Positions 29,394 to 38,323 of a DNA stretch of 64,000 nucleotides are shown piece after piece. The DNA is taken from positions 186,001-250,000 of the forward strand of contig CBDCFL010000020.1 in the NCBI GenBank assembly GCA_965216135.1, given 5' to 3'. The position numbers and the translations under genes were made by a program. A model generated the notes under the pieces. The model ran no database searches. It was given only the letters and a program-made list of their open reading frames with translations, and was not told the DNA's origin. Every line of letters starts with the position of its first letter. Within the stretch, counting starts at the first letter, position 1. The stretch comes from CBDCFL01 sp965216135 (GTDB lineage: Bacteria; Pseudomonadota; Alphaproteobacteria; Rhodobacterales; Rhodobacteraceae).

Positions 29394-31049
29394 ATGGCCT
29401 CCTACCAATACGTCTACCACATGGATGGCGTCTCCAAGACCTATCCTGGCGGCAAAAAGCTGTTTGAAAACATCCGCCTGTCCTTCCTGCCCGGCGTGAA
29501 AATCGGCGTCGTCGGGGTCAATGGTTCGGGCAAGTCGAGCCTGATGAAAATCATGGTCGGCCAGGACAAGGATTTCACCGGGCAAGCCTGGGCCGCCGAG
29601 GGGGCCAAAGTCGGCTATCTGCCGCAGGAGCCGCAGCTTGATGCAAACCTGACTGTCCGCGAAAACGTCATGCTGGGCGTCGCCAAAAAAAAGGCCGTGC
29701 TCGACCGTTACAACGACCTCGCGATGAATTATTCCGACGAAACCGCCGACGAAATGGCCCAATTGCAGGACCAGATCGACGCCGCCGACCTCTGGGATCT
29801 CGACGCACAAATTGATGTCAGCATGGAAGCCCTGCGCTGCCCCCCCGATGACGCCACCGTCGCCAGCCTCTCCGGTGGTGAAGCCCGCCGCGTCGCCTTA
29901 TGCAAACTGCTGCTCGAAGCCCCCGATATGCTGCTGCTCGATGAACCCACCAACCACCTTGACGCCGAAACCATCGCCTGGCTGCAAGCCCACCTGATGG
30001 CCTACAAAGGCACCATCCTGATCGTCACCCATGACCGGTATTTCCTTGACGACATCACCGGCTGGATCCTGGAACTCGACCGCGGCCGCGGCCTGCCCTA
30101 CGAAGGAAATTACTCCGCCTGGCTGGAACAAAAAGCCAAGCGGCTGGGCCAGGAAGCCCGCGAAGACAAATCCAAACAGCGCACCCTGGAACGAGAGCTG
30201 GAATGGATGCGTCAGGGTGCCAAAGCCCGCCAGGCCAAGCAAAAGGCCCGGATCAACGCCTATGGGCGGCTGGCAGGCCAATCGATGCGTGAAAAGCTCG
30301 GCCGCGCCCAGATCATCATCCCCTCGGGGCCGCGCCTGGGCGCCAAGGTGATCGAAGTCGACGGCCTCGCCAAACACCTCGGCGACAAGCAACTGATCGA
30401 AAACCTGACCTTTTCCCTGCCGCCCGGCGGCATCGTCGGTGTCATCGGCCCCAACGGTGCCGGTAAAACCACGCTGTTTCGCATGCTGACCGGTCAGGAA
30501 ACCCCTGACGCGGGCACAGTGGAATACGGCGACACCGTGAAACTCGCCTACGTCGATCAATCGCGCGACGACCTGAACCCGCAGGATAGCGTCTGGCAGG
30601 CGATCACCGGCGGCACCGAGGTTATCGAGTTGGGCGACGCCCAGGTGAACAGTCGCGCCTATTGCTCGTCGTTCAACTTCAAAGGCGGCGACCAGCAAAA
30701 ACCTGTCGGCCTTCTGTCCGGCGGCGAACGCAACCGCGTCCAAATGGCACGCCTGTTGAAAGACGGCGGCAACGTCTTGCTGCTGGATGAACCCACCAAC
30801 GACCTCGACGTCGAAACCCTCCGCGCCCTGGAAGACGCCCTGGTCGACTTCGCCGGCTGCGCCGTGGTCATCAGTCACGACCGGTTCTTTTTGGATCGCA
30901 TCTGCACCCACATCCTAGCCTTCGAAGGCAACGCCCATGTGGAATGGTTCGAGGGCAACTTTGAGGATTACGAGGAAGACAAGAAAAGGCGTTTGGGGGT
31001 TGACGCGGTTGCGCCGAAGCGGGTGAAGTTCAAGAAGTTTGTGAGGTGA
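29394..31049 (+). CDS. ettA: energy-dependent translational throttle protein EttA (ABC-F)
   Basis: An ABC-F ATPase that binds the ribosomal E site and gates the first elongation step when ATP is scarce. 551 residues, matching the family. Two ABC domains: Walker A GVNGSGKSSLMK (about residue 42) and GPNGAGKTTLFRM (about 353), signatures LSGGEARRVALCKLL and LSGGERNRVQMARLL, and Walker B LLLDEPTNHLDAET and LLLDEPTNDLDVET. The linker with LEWMRQGAKARQAKQKARI lies between. ATG at 29394 was chosen because MASYQYVYHMDGVSKTY matches the known N-terminus. Confidence 0.95.
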   Translation: MASYQYVYHMDGVSKTYPGGKKLFENIRLSFLPGVKIGVVGVNGSGKSSLMKIMVGQDKDFTGQAWAAEGAKVGYLPQEPQLDANLTVRENVMLGVAKKKAVLDRYNDLAMNYSDETADEMAQLQDQIDAADLWDLDAQIDVSMEALRCPPDDATVASLSGGEARRVALCKLLLEAPDMLLLDEPTNHLDAETIAWLQAHLMAYKGTILIVTHDRYFLDDITGWILELDRGRGLPYEGNYSAWLEQKAKRLGQEAREDKSKQRTLERELEWMRQGAKARQAKQKARINAYGRLAGQSMREKLGRAQIIIPSGPRLGAKVIEVDGLAKHLGDKQLIENLTFSLPPGGIVGVIGPNGAGKTTLFRMLTGQETPDAGTVEYGDTVKLAYVDQSRDDLNPQDSVWQAITGGTEVIELGDAQVNSRAYCSSFNFKGGDQQKPVGLLSGGERNRVQMARLLKDGGNVLLLDEPTNDLDVETLRALEDALVDFAGCAVVISHDRFFLDRICTHILAFEGNAHVEWFEGNFEDYEEDKKRRLGVDAVAPKRVKFKKFVR

Positions 31050-31060
31050 GTGCAGTCACA

Positions 31061-31512
31061 TTAACAAACAAGTTCAATTGCCAATCGTTTGAATCGTGCA
31101 ACATGTTGAACTATGTAAGCGGCGTACAAAGTTCCAAAGGCCAATGCCACTTGCGGGTAATATGTTGAAAACCACGTCACTATTTTTTGGCTCTGTACAA
31201 AAATTACCTTTCCATCTGGATATACAAATCCGCCAAGTGGCGGGGCTGCCAAACCAATAGGAATGGAAAGAAAAGCCAAAATGCAGCTAGCAGGTACAAA
31301 CCGAATAGTTTGTTCACATATGTCTGAATTCCGTCTCTCAGCAATCCGGCAGCAGAACTTGTATGCGTAAAACCGCCTGGTCCTGTGCCTGGCTTGAACG
31401 CTTCACTGGACAACGAATTTGTCAGCGACAAACTCCCCACGGTCAGGATGCTAACCCCGGTGAACATGGCAACAAATGTACCAAACTTCGACAACAATAT
31501 CGTGGCTTCCAT
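31061..31512 (-). pseudogene. unrecognised membrane protein, probably frameshifted
   Basis: The first frame starts MEATILLSKFGTFVAMFTGV (a helix) and has a second helix GLYLLAAFWLFFPF. In an overlapping frame, AFLSIPIGLAAPPLGGF, YYPQVALAFGTLYAAYIV and RFKRLAIELVC look like its natural C-terminus. A 1-nt indel in the T-rich stretch around 31265-31280 would fuse them into one four-helix protein of about 150 residues. No family recognised. It follows the unrecognised gene at 31536 with 23 bp or less between them, suggesting a two-gene operon. Confidence 0.5.
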
Positions 31513-31776
31513 ATCGCGTGACCCCAACTCAATATTCAAATGTCGATTTTATCGCTATCGGGAGCAAGAGTTGCAAGCTTTTTTACGTATGCATCGAATT
31601 GTTGCAGCCGTTCTTTATTCATGGCTGAGGGTGGCACAAATTCGACATCGTAGGCGTACATCGAGTCTATTGGATGCCTTCCTTCGATCCACATGGCTTT
31701 ACCGTCCACCAAATTGAACAATGTCGGATGATGCTCAAAAAACTCTGAAGCAAAATTACTTTTTTTGCCGTTACTA

Positions 31777-32619
31777 GGGCTTGTTGACGTTTAGGGATTC
31801 CCAAATCGGCTGATGACTGATTCAAGGTTGCAAACAGAGGAGAGCAGCCTTGATCCGCACAGTTCTGACCGACGCCCAATGGGCTGTCATCGCACCGCAC
31901 TGCCTTGGCCGGGAATGCGACCCCGGTCGCACCGGCCCTGACCCGCGCCGGTTTGTCGAGGCAGTTCTCTGGATCTCGCGGACCGGATGCCCCTGGCGCG
32001 ACCTGCCGGAAGAGTTCGGGCGCTGGAACAGCGTGTTCAAGCGCTTCCGAAGGTGGGTGAGGGCCGACGCTTTCTATCGTATGTTCAGGGTATTAGCCGA
32101 AGATGCAGACTTCGAATACACGATGATCGACGGTAGTATCCAATCGTCAAAGTCCACCGACACGGTCAGGGCGCAAAAGGGGGACTCAAAGCCAAGCCAT
32201 CGGACGCTCTCGCGGCGGGATAACGACAAAGATCATGGCTCTGACGGACGCGCTCGGCAATCTGATCGACTTCCGCCTTCTGCCCGGTCAGGCGCATGAC
32301 CTGCGGGGTACCGCCGCACTGATCGAGGGCCTCACCTGCGACCAGTTTCTCGCCGACCATGCCTTCGACGCGAACTGGCTGCGCGAAGCGCTGACCAGTG
32401 CCGGGATCGAGCTGGTAATCCCTCCAAAATCAAACCGCCGCTTCCCGGCGGAGTTCGACCGCCACACCTACAAATGGCGTCACCTGGTCGAAAACTTCTT
32501 CGGAAAGCTGAAGGAATACAGAGGGATCGCAATGCGTTCCTGCAAAACAGATGACAGCTTCAAAGCATTCATCTCGCTTGCTGCAATCGTCATTCAAACA
32601 CGATGAACGTCAACACCCC
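31777..32619 (+). mobile_element. IS5-family (IS427-group-like) element, copy 1
   Basis: 843 bp with ends GGGCTTGTTGACGTT and the complement of AACGTCAACACCCC. CTA flanks both sides (31774-31776 and 32620-32622). Its length exceeds copy 2 (838 bp after removing the nested element) by a 5-bp insertion, CAATC at 32141-32145. Confidence 0.9.
31850..32606 (+). pseudogene. IS5-family transposase, copy 1, with a 5-bp insertion
   Basis: OrfA starts MIRTVLTDAQWAVIAPHCLG and runs to MIDGSI, where the 5-bp insert at 32141 shifts the frame. OrfB (MALTDALGNLIDFRLLPGQA, then DHAFDANWLREAL and HLVENFFGKLKEYRGIAM) ends at 32606. In this group A and B are normally joined by frameshifting (KAQAIGRSRGGITTKI can be read at the junction). 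The insert adds a separate lesion, so this copy is probably dead. Confidence 0.8.
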
Positions 32620-33454
32620 CTATTTTTGCATTTAATTTGTAATGCACGAAAGGAACCCGCACCGGATTTATTTGCCAAAGCGATATTCAAACGCTCGGAG
32701 TATAATTGAAATTGGGCCACTGTTTTCTGGGACGCGCCAACCATAAAAAAATCTACGTTGGCTCCGGATTTCACCCAGCCGGTCAACATCTTCTTCAATC
32801 GCCTGCTTCTAATAGTATTGATATAAGTGGATGGCCACCCACAACAGATATATTGGCGCCTGAAATATCCAGTCGATCAACTAGGGCTTGTTGACGTTTA
32901 GGGATTCCCAAATCGGCTGATGACTGATTCAAGGTTGCAAACAGAGGAGAGCAGCCTTGATCCGCACAGTTCTGACCGACGCCCAATGGGCTGTCATCGC
33001 ACCGCACTGCCTTGGCCGGGAATGCGACCCCGGTCGCACCGGCCCTGACCCGCGCCGGTTTGTCGAGGCAGTTCTCTGGATCTCGCGGACCGGATGCCCC
33101 TGGCGCGACCTGCCGGAAGAGTTCGGGCGCTGGAACAGCGTGTTCAAGCGCTTCCGAAGGTGGGTGAGGGCCGACGCTTTCTATCGTATGTTCAGGGTAT
33201 TAGCCGAAGATGCAGACTTCGAATACACGATGATCGACGGTAGTATCGTCAAAGTCCACCGACACGGTCAGGGCGCAAAAGGGGGACTCAAAGCCAAGCC
33301 ATCGGACGCTCTCGCGGCGGGATAACGACAAAGATCATGGCTCTGACGGACGCGCTCGGCAATCTGATCGACTTCCGCCTTCTGCCCGGTCAGGCGCATG
33401 ACCTGCGGGGTACCGCCGCACTGATCGAGGGCCTCACCTGCGACCAGTTTCTCG

Positions 33455-34858
33455 TGTCAATAACAAACTGAATTGACCGGTTTATGTACCATATGATTTG
33501 ACCGCTTCTGTTGCGGTTTCTGGCCCTGTGGGGAAGTGGTCGGTCGCGGAGCGGCGGTCCACTTGTCCACAGGGTGCCGGCCGGTCGCGTCGAAGCGGAT
33601 CACGCGGCCCGCCTTTCGCTGCTTTCGATCGGCGTGCCGTCTTTCTTGTAGCGGGCCAGGCAGCGCCGGCCATGGAAGACGGCAAGGTCGCCGTCGGGAT
33701 ATTCGTGCACACTCACTTTGGCCTTGACGTAGTGGTGGCGATGGCGGTCTGCCGGGATCTGCAGGCTCAAGTTCTTGTAGCGCACCGTGTTGTCATTGCC
33801 GACCACACGGTCCTCCTGCACACAGAGGATGTCCGCCAGGTTGCCGGCGAACGGCACGAAGGCGGAGCCTGTGTCCTCGGCCGGCCGGGCGAAGCGGGCA
33901 TTGTGGGCCGGCAGGAAGTCCTCTTTCAGGAACCGGTTGGCGGCCGCCATATCGGTGATGCCGGCGAGCTCGAGTTCCTGCGGCAGGCGTTTCTGCAGGG
34001 TGCCGAACATGCGCTCCGAGCGGCCCCGGGCCTCCGGTGAATAGGCCGGGATCAGCTCAATACCGAGTTGCTGCAGGGCACGTCCGACCTGGGTTGGATT
34101 GTCCTTGTCGACCTTGCCGCCGGCCTCCGGCGTGTGCCAATAGTGCGAGGCCCGGTCTGCATAAAGCGAGCAGAACAGCCCCATGGCCGACCCCACCTCC
34201 AGCAGCGCCACAAAGCTCGACATGGTGCCCTCCTCGGCGACGAAGAAGGCGGAATAGATCTCCGAAGTGGCATCGTCCATGGTCACGATCAGGTCCCAGT
34301 ACTGACCCGGCACCCATTGGTGCGTGGAGCCGTCCTGGTGCAACATCATGCCGACCATCGGCCGGCGCGGCCGCTTGCGGCGGTACACGCCGCGCCGCGG
34401 CGCCGGCGCGACCCGGCCGTGCGCCTGGAGCGTCAGCCGCACCCAGTTGTAACTGCGCGTGACGTCGTGCTTTTGTAACCAGCTTCTCCCAGAAGTGCCA
34501 GGCGGTGAAATGCCGGTACCTGGTATCGAACAGATCCAACAGTGCCACCACCTCGTCGACCCCGGCGCGGCGCGCGGAAACCCGACCCAGGCGGCGGTCG
34601 TAAAGACCCTCCGCGCCCTCGGCCTCAAAGCGATCGCGCCAGCGTCGGAACGTGCGCTCGGACATGCCCAGGATCTCGGCTGCCTCCAGCTGGCTCAACT
34701 CACCCCTGTAGGTGCGTCCGTAAACCTCATCGAACTTCATCAATCTCAACCCCTGTAACTGCTCTGTCCGGCGCATCAGCTCCTCCACTTCCTGGAGGAG
34801 TTCTAATGCCGGACAGATCATTTGTTACATTGACCGGCCATATCACGTGTTATCGACA
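33455..34858 (-). mobile_element. ISNCY (IS1202-like) element with a 17-bp target duplication
   Basis: 1404 bp with ends TGTCAATAACA and the complement of TGTTATCGACA. CTGCGACCAGTTTCTCG occurs directly before (33438-33454) and after (34859-34875), a 17-bp duplication of IS5 sequence. Long duplications are known for parts of the IS1202 group. Confidence 0.85.
33600..34821 (-). pseudogene. ISNCY-family transposase, frameshifted
   Basis: The N-terminal frame (34821 down to about 34470) has the helix-turn-helix LEAAEILGMSERTFRRWRDR. The catalytic part in the other frame (about 34480 to 33600) has GMMLHQDGSTHQWVPGQYWD, LIVTMDDATSEIYSAFFV, LYADRASHYWHTPEAGGKVD and AYSPEARGRSERMFGTLQ. The join HFWEKLV / QKHDVTRSYNW needs a 1-nt indel near 34475. 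Confidence 0.8.
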
Positions 34859-35142
34859 CTGCGACCAGTTTCTCGCCGACCGTGCCTTCGACGCGAACTG
34901 GCTGCGCGAAGCGCTGACCAGTGCCGGGATCGAGCCGGTAATCCCTTCAAAATCAAACCGCCGCTTCCCGGCGGAGTTCGACCGCCACACCTACAAATGG
35001 CGTCACCTGGTCGAAAACTTCTTCGGAAAGCTGAAGGAATACAGAGGGATCGCAATGCGTTCCTGCAAAACAGATGACAGCTTCAAAGCATTCATCTCGC
35101 TTGCTGCAATCGTCATTCAAACACGATGAACGTCAACACCCC

Positions 35143-35385
35143 CTAGAGGCCCTGCGGGTCAAAATCCGCGATGCGGAAAGCCGCCAGGTTAAGAACAAGG
35201 CCGTTTATGTGGCTCTGGGCGTCACCCCTGAGGGTGAACGTGAGGTTCCGGGGCTTTGGATTGCCAACAACGAGGGAGCCAAATTCTGGCTGTCGATCAT
35301 GAACAATCTGAAGAACAGGGGCCTGGAGGATATCCTGATTGCCGTCGTTGATGGCCTCAAGGGCTTCCCTGACGCCATCTGCGTA
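35143..35385 (+). mobile_element. IS256-family transposase fragment
   Basis: About 80 codons of a mutator-type DDE core: LEALRVKIRDAESRQVKNKA, VYVALGVTPEGEREVPGLWI, AKFWLSIMNNLKNRG and DILIAVVDGLKGFPDAI. It is truncated at both sides, by IS5 on the left and IS21 terminal sequence on the right. Some upstream residues may remain to the left of IS5 (KYPVDQ at 32862-32880). It is a different member from the IS256 at 39.5 kb. Confidence 0.75.
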
Positions 35386-35460
35386 TTCCGGGGCATCCGG
35401 CCGGTCATTCCGACGACATCCGGCCACCTAAACCGGGGTATCCGGCCACCCTTGTTTAGC
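35386..35460. repeat. IS21-type terminal repeats (CATCCGGCC units)
   Basis: Three copies of (C/T)ATCCGGCC occur within 55 bp, two followed by ACC, with AACCGGGG-type spacers. Multiple short terminal repeats are the transposase-binding sites of IS21 elements. They abut the istB fragment below. Confidence 0.6.
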
Positions 35461-35487
35461 GGCTTTGAGGCCTAGGTTTTTTGGCTA

Positions 35488-35937
35488 TCAGTTTTGGGCG
35501 TTTTCGTCACCTGTTTTGAGGTTGGTTTTTCGCATGCTTTGGCCGTCTAGTTCGATGCGATAGGCATTGTGGACGAGACGGTCGAGAATGGCGTCAGCGA
35601 AGGTAGGCTCTCCGATCACGTCGTGCCATGCATCGATGGGCAGCTGGCTGGTGATCAGAGTTGATCCGGCGTCATATCTGTCTTCGACAATTTCCATCAG
35701 ATCACGGCGCTGGCTTGCGTCGAGGCGATCTGGCCCCCAGTCATCCAGGATCAGTAATTGGGTTTTGGTGAGATTTTTGAACAGGCGCGGGAAGCGCCCG
35801 TCCCCGTGGGCCAGTTCGAGTTCATCAAACAGACGCGGCATACGTTTGTAGAGCACGGTGATCCCGTCTCGACAGGCGGCTTGAGCCAGCGCACAGGCCA
35901 GCCAGGTTTTGCCCACGCCACAGGGGCTGACCTGCTC
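35488..35937 (-). pseudogene. istB: IstB fragment of a second IS21
   Basis: Walker A GKTWLACALAQAACRDG, Walker B QLLILDDWGPDRLDASQRRD and sensor region SQLPIDAWHDVIGEPTFADA are present and the C-terminus is complete. About the first 100 residues are gone: the IS3 boundary lies just before the Walker A motif. Confidence 0.8.
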
Positions 35938-36006
35938 CCCGAAAACTGGTCCATTTGAAAGGAGGATCTGTTCGCTTAATGTTCACGAGAACGAGGAGAA
36001 CAGAGA

Positions 36007-36285
36007 ATGCGCAAGTCACGGTTTAGCGAAGAGCAGATTGTTCGGATCATTCAGGAGTATGCGGCGGGTGCGAAAGTGTCCGAGTTGTGCCGTAAGTTGT
36101 GCCGTAAGCACGGTATGTCGGATGCCACCTTTTAGAAATGGAAAGCCAGGTATGGCGGCCTTCAGATTTCCGATGTCAGGCGGCTGAAAGACCTGGAATC
36201 GGAGAACGGCAAGCTGAAGAAGCTGCTGGCCGAAACCATGCTTGATAATGCTGGCCTGAAAGGGCTTCTGGCAAAAAACTTCTGA
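36007..36285 (+). pseudogene. IS3 orfA with an internal amber and a 12-bp duplication
   Basis: Helix-turn-helix protein MRKSRFSEEQIVRIIQEYAA. It contains a duplicated LCRK (GTGCCGTAAG twice, about 36087-36110) and a TAG at 36133-36135 where relatives have Tyr in ATFYKWKARYGG. The frame continues RLKDLESENGKLKKLLAET, a leucine-zipper-like region, to a TGA at 36285. Confidence 0.8.
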
Positions 36286-36311
36286 AGCCTGCAAGCCGCC
36301 GGGAAGCAGTC

Positions 36312-37178
36312 ATGGTTCTTTGCCGTGACTATCAGTTTTCAACTCGGCGGGCCTGTGGGCTGATTGGGTTTTCCAGATCGAGTAATGAATACAGAGGAAG
36401 GCCGGATCGCCATGCGAGGATACGGGAACGGCTGGTCACGCTTTCCGGCAAACACCGACGCTATGGCTATCGCATGTTGCATGCCAAGCTTGGCCAGGAG
36501 GGTTTCAAGGTGAACGTGAAAGTGGTGGAGCGACTTTACCGAGAGGAGCGCCTGACCCTGCGCCGCCGCAATCGCAAGAAAATCCCCAAGGGCGTGCGCG
36601 AAGGTGCCTGGTGCCCGATCGCCGCCAACCAGCGGTGGAGCCTGGACTTCACCATGGATGCGCTCGCCAACGGCAGGAAGTTCCGCACCGTCAATCTGAA
36701 AGACGACTGCACACGGGAATGTCCGGCGATTGATGTGGCCCTGTCGATCCCCGGCTCCCGTGTGGTGGAAATGCTGGAACGGGTGGCTCGTGAGCGGGGG
36801 TACCCGGATGTTCTGACCGTTGACAATGGGCTTGAACTACGAGGCCGCGCGCTTGATGGCTGGGCAGATGATCACGGCGTGCAACTCTACTTCATCGACC
36901 CGGGCAAGCCGACCCAGAACGCCTACATCGAAAGTTTCAACGGCCGGTTTCGCGAAGAATGCCTGAACTTGAACTGGTTCACCTCGCTGGCCGAGGCAGA
37001 AAGGATCATCGAGGACTGGCGGATCGATTACAATCAAAACCGGCCCCACTCTTCGCTGAACTATCAAACCCCGGAAGAATTTGCCGCAAACAGGCCTTTC
37101 CATAAACCGCAATGGGCAGCGACGCTTGAGCTATCTGAAGGCTCCGCGCCACCGCCCATTGCTCACGCCGCCGAATAA
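36312..37178 (+). CDS. IS3-family transposase orfB
   Basis: An rve-type DDE integrase of 288 residues: the DDE residues lie in RWSLDFTMDALANGR, VLTVDNGLELRG and AYIESFNGRFREECLN, with the terminal RIDYNQNRPHSSLNYQTPEEF. It is intact, although its orfA partner is damaged. Confidence 0.9.
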   Translation: MVLCRDYQFSTRRACGLIGFSRSSNEYRGRPDRHARIRERLVTLSGKHRRYGYRMLHAKLGQEGFKVNVKVVERLYREERLTLRRRNRKKIPKGVREGAWCPIAANQRWSLDFTMDALANGRKFRTVNLKDDCTRECPAIDVALSIPGSRVVEMLERVARERGYPDVLTVDNGLELRGRALDGWADDHGVQLYFIDPGKPTQNAYIESFNGRFREECLNLNWFTSLAEAERIIEDWRIDYNQNRPHSSLNYQTPEEFAANRPFHKPQWAATLELSEGSAPPPIAHAAE

Positions 37179-37206
37179 TGGCAAACAAAAGAGGAACAGA
37201 GTCTAC

Positions 37207-37569
37207 CTAAAAGTGGCCCTCAAATTGGGGGCAGGTCAAACTGGCCGCATAGCGCCGTACCGCATCATAGCTGCCGTCGTATCCTTGGTTGCGCAGTTCT
37301 TCATATACCCGGACAAGCGTCAGGCGTTCGCGCCTGGGATGCCGAGTATTGTCGGCCAGCATATCATCCAATTGAGAACGCCAGGGATCGATCTTCGGAC
37401 GCGGCCGGGTGGAACGGTCATAGCTGAACTCCGTCGCACCGGAACGTATCACCTTGCGCACTGTGTTCCGTGAAACCCGAAGCTCCCGGCATATTTGCTT
37501 GATCGACTTCCCCTGAATGAAATGCGCCCGCCTGATCTTTGCAATCGTCTCCACAACCAACATCCCCAA
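37207..37569 (-). pseudogene. istA: IstA N-terminal fragment of a second IS21
   Basis: MGMLVVETIAKIRRAHFIQG, then the helix-turn-helix KSIKQICRELRVSRNTVRK, and GYDGSYDAVRRYA. After YA the frame runs into IS3 end sequence. It is preceded on the right by IS21-like end sequence (GGGGTCACTTTTGCA and GGGGTCAACTTTGCA at 37619-37665), two direct repeats typical of an IS21 terminus. Confidence 0.75.
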
Positions 37570-37671
37570 CCCGCTCCCTCAAATCTTTGAAGGAGCATCT
37601 GTACAGAACTATCAGGGGGGTCACTTTTGCACGCCGATTACCCCAATAATGGGGTCAACTTTGCATGCCTA

Positions 37672-38095
37672 TCCACACCTAGGATCACCGAAACCCGGTT
37701 CGATAGGCAAAGTTACATTCTCGGCGTTCATGGCAAAGGCGTTTCGTTCGGTTCCTGAAGTTGATCGACCTTGGCTGACTTACGATCCTGTCGCGGCGCA
37801 TCTCCCCCAAGCGGAGTGGACAAAGACGTTTACGAAGGAGCCCGGCGGGAAGATGGCCGGAATTTTGATGTACGATCTTGAAACAGCGTTCGAGATGGTT
37901 CTTCATACTCCGTCTCGCGCGTTGCTGCCAGATGCGATCGCCAGCAAGGATGACCGCCTTGTCAGGCTTGTAGATCAGGGCGGAGGGCAAGAGATGTATC
38001 GTGATGTCTGGTTGATGCGACACCAAGCCATGCGTGGCGTGGACCGCATAGACGCAGCGACGGAATGGCTGACTGAAGCGAAGCTGTTCGATTAG
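37672..38095 (+). pseudogene. LysR-family regulator, C-terminal effector domain only
   Basis: About 140 residues matching the LysR substrate-binding domain: WLTYDPVAAHLPQAEWTKTF, SRALLPDAIASKDDRLVRLV and RDVWLMRHQAMRGVDRIDAA followed by TEWLTE. The N-terminal helix-turn-helix is missing, evidently removed by the IS21 end at about 37670. It cannot bind DNA on its own. Confidence 0.7.
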
Positions 38096-38216
38096 ACGCT
38101 AGGTTGCTCATTGGCAGATAAGCAGTGCTTGCACGAATTTCGTTTGATCCCTCAGAAAGGCTAGTCAGCAGCGACCCTTGACTGTTTCTAAGATTCCTTG
38201 TGGTGAAGGAGACTTG

Positions 38217-38236
38217 ACCCCCGCTTTGGCGGGGGT
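38217..38236 (+). terminator. intrinsic terminator after the LysR remnant
   Basis: ACCCCCGC and GCGGGGGT, with TTTG between, form an 8-bp stem, followed by TCCTTTT. Confidence 0.75.
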
Positions 38237-38273
38237 TCCTTTTGCTATCGCATGGAGGCCTCCGCTTGCAATA

Positions 38274-38304
38274 TGATAGCATCACAACTATGATGATAGC
38301 ATCA
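38274..38304 (+). promoter_or_regulatory. probable antitoxin operator: two TGATAGCATCA palindromes
   Basis: TGATAGCATCA occurs at 38274-38284 and 38294-38304, exactly 20 bp apart (two helical turns). Each is palindromic (TGAT-AGC-ATCA). They lie 20-50 bp before the antitoxin ATG, with AGGAG at 38311-38315 between. Ribbon-helix-helix antitoxins of this class bind such paired sites to repress their own operon. Confidence 0.7.
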
Positions 38305-38323
38305 TTCGAGAGGAGATTTACCG

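Larger units (their letters stand above)
31536..32880 (-). pseudogene. unrecognised soluble protein, split by IS5 and frameshifted
   Basis: Minus-strand pieces: about 32880-32800 (ISGANISVVGGHPLISILLE), 32798-32622 (KKMLTGWVKSGANVDFFMVG, then QLYSERLNIALANKSGAGSF) and 31773-31536 (SEFFEHHPTLFNLVDGKAMW, then IEGRHPIDSMYAYDVEFVPP). Excising IS5 and one CTA joins KCKNSNGKKSNFASEFFEHH in frame. A 1-nt shift lies at 32796-32800 (EAGD / KKMLTG). The true start was removed by an IS256 fragment and a second IS5. The family is not recognised. The fold looks mixed alpha/beta and cytosolic. Confidence 0.6.
32957..35129 (+). pseudogene. IS5-family transposase, copy 2, interrupted
   Basis: OrfA 32957-33325 is unbroken, reading MIDGSIVKVHRHGQGAKGG through the site of the copy 1 insertion. 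OrfB begins about 33337 (MALTDALGNLIDF), is cut at CDQFL by the ISNCY insertion, and resumes at 34859 as CDQFLADRAFDANWLREAL, ending 35129. Confidence 0.8.
32884..35142 (+). mobile_element. IS5-family element, copy 2, interrupted by an ISNCY element
   Basis: Same ends as copy 1, with CTA at 32881-32883 and 35143-35145. Removing the nested 1404-bp element and one 17-bp target copy leaves 838 bp. It sits at the edge of an IS256 fragment. Confidence 0.9.
35938..37238 (+). mobile_element. IS3-family element
   Basis: Ends TGACCTGCTCCCC (35938) and the complement of GGGGGCAGGTCA (37227-37238) are typical IS3-family termini. The flanks are not duplicated, and IS21 sequence between IstA residue 107 and the IstB P-loop is missing, so a deletion accompanied or followed insertion. 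Confidence 0.85.

Noticed and set aside
29898..30911. 337-codon minus-strand open frame
   Set aside because: Antisense of ettA with Gln/Val/Asp-rich shadow composition and no domain.
35386..35460. Short CRISPR-like repeats (CATCCGGCC)
   Set aside because: Spacing and context fit IS21 terminal transposase-binding repeats next to istB.
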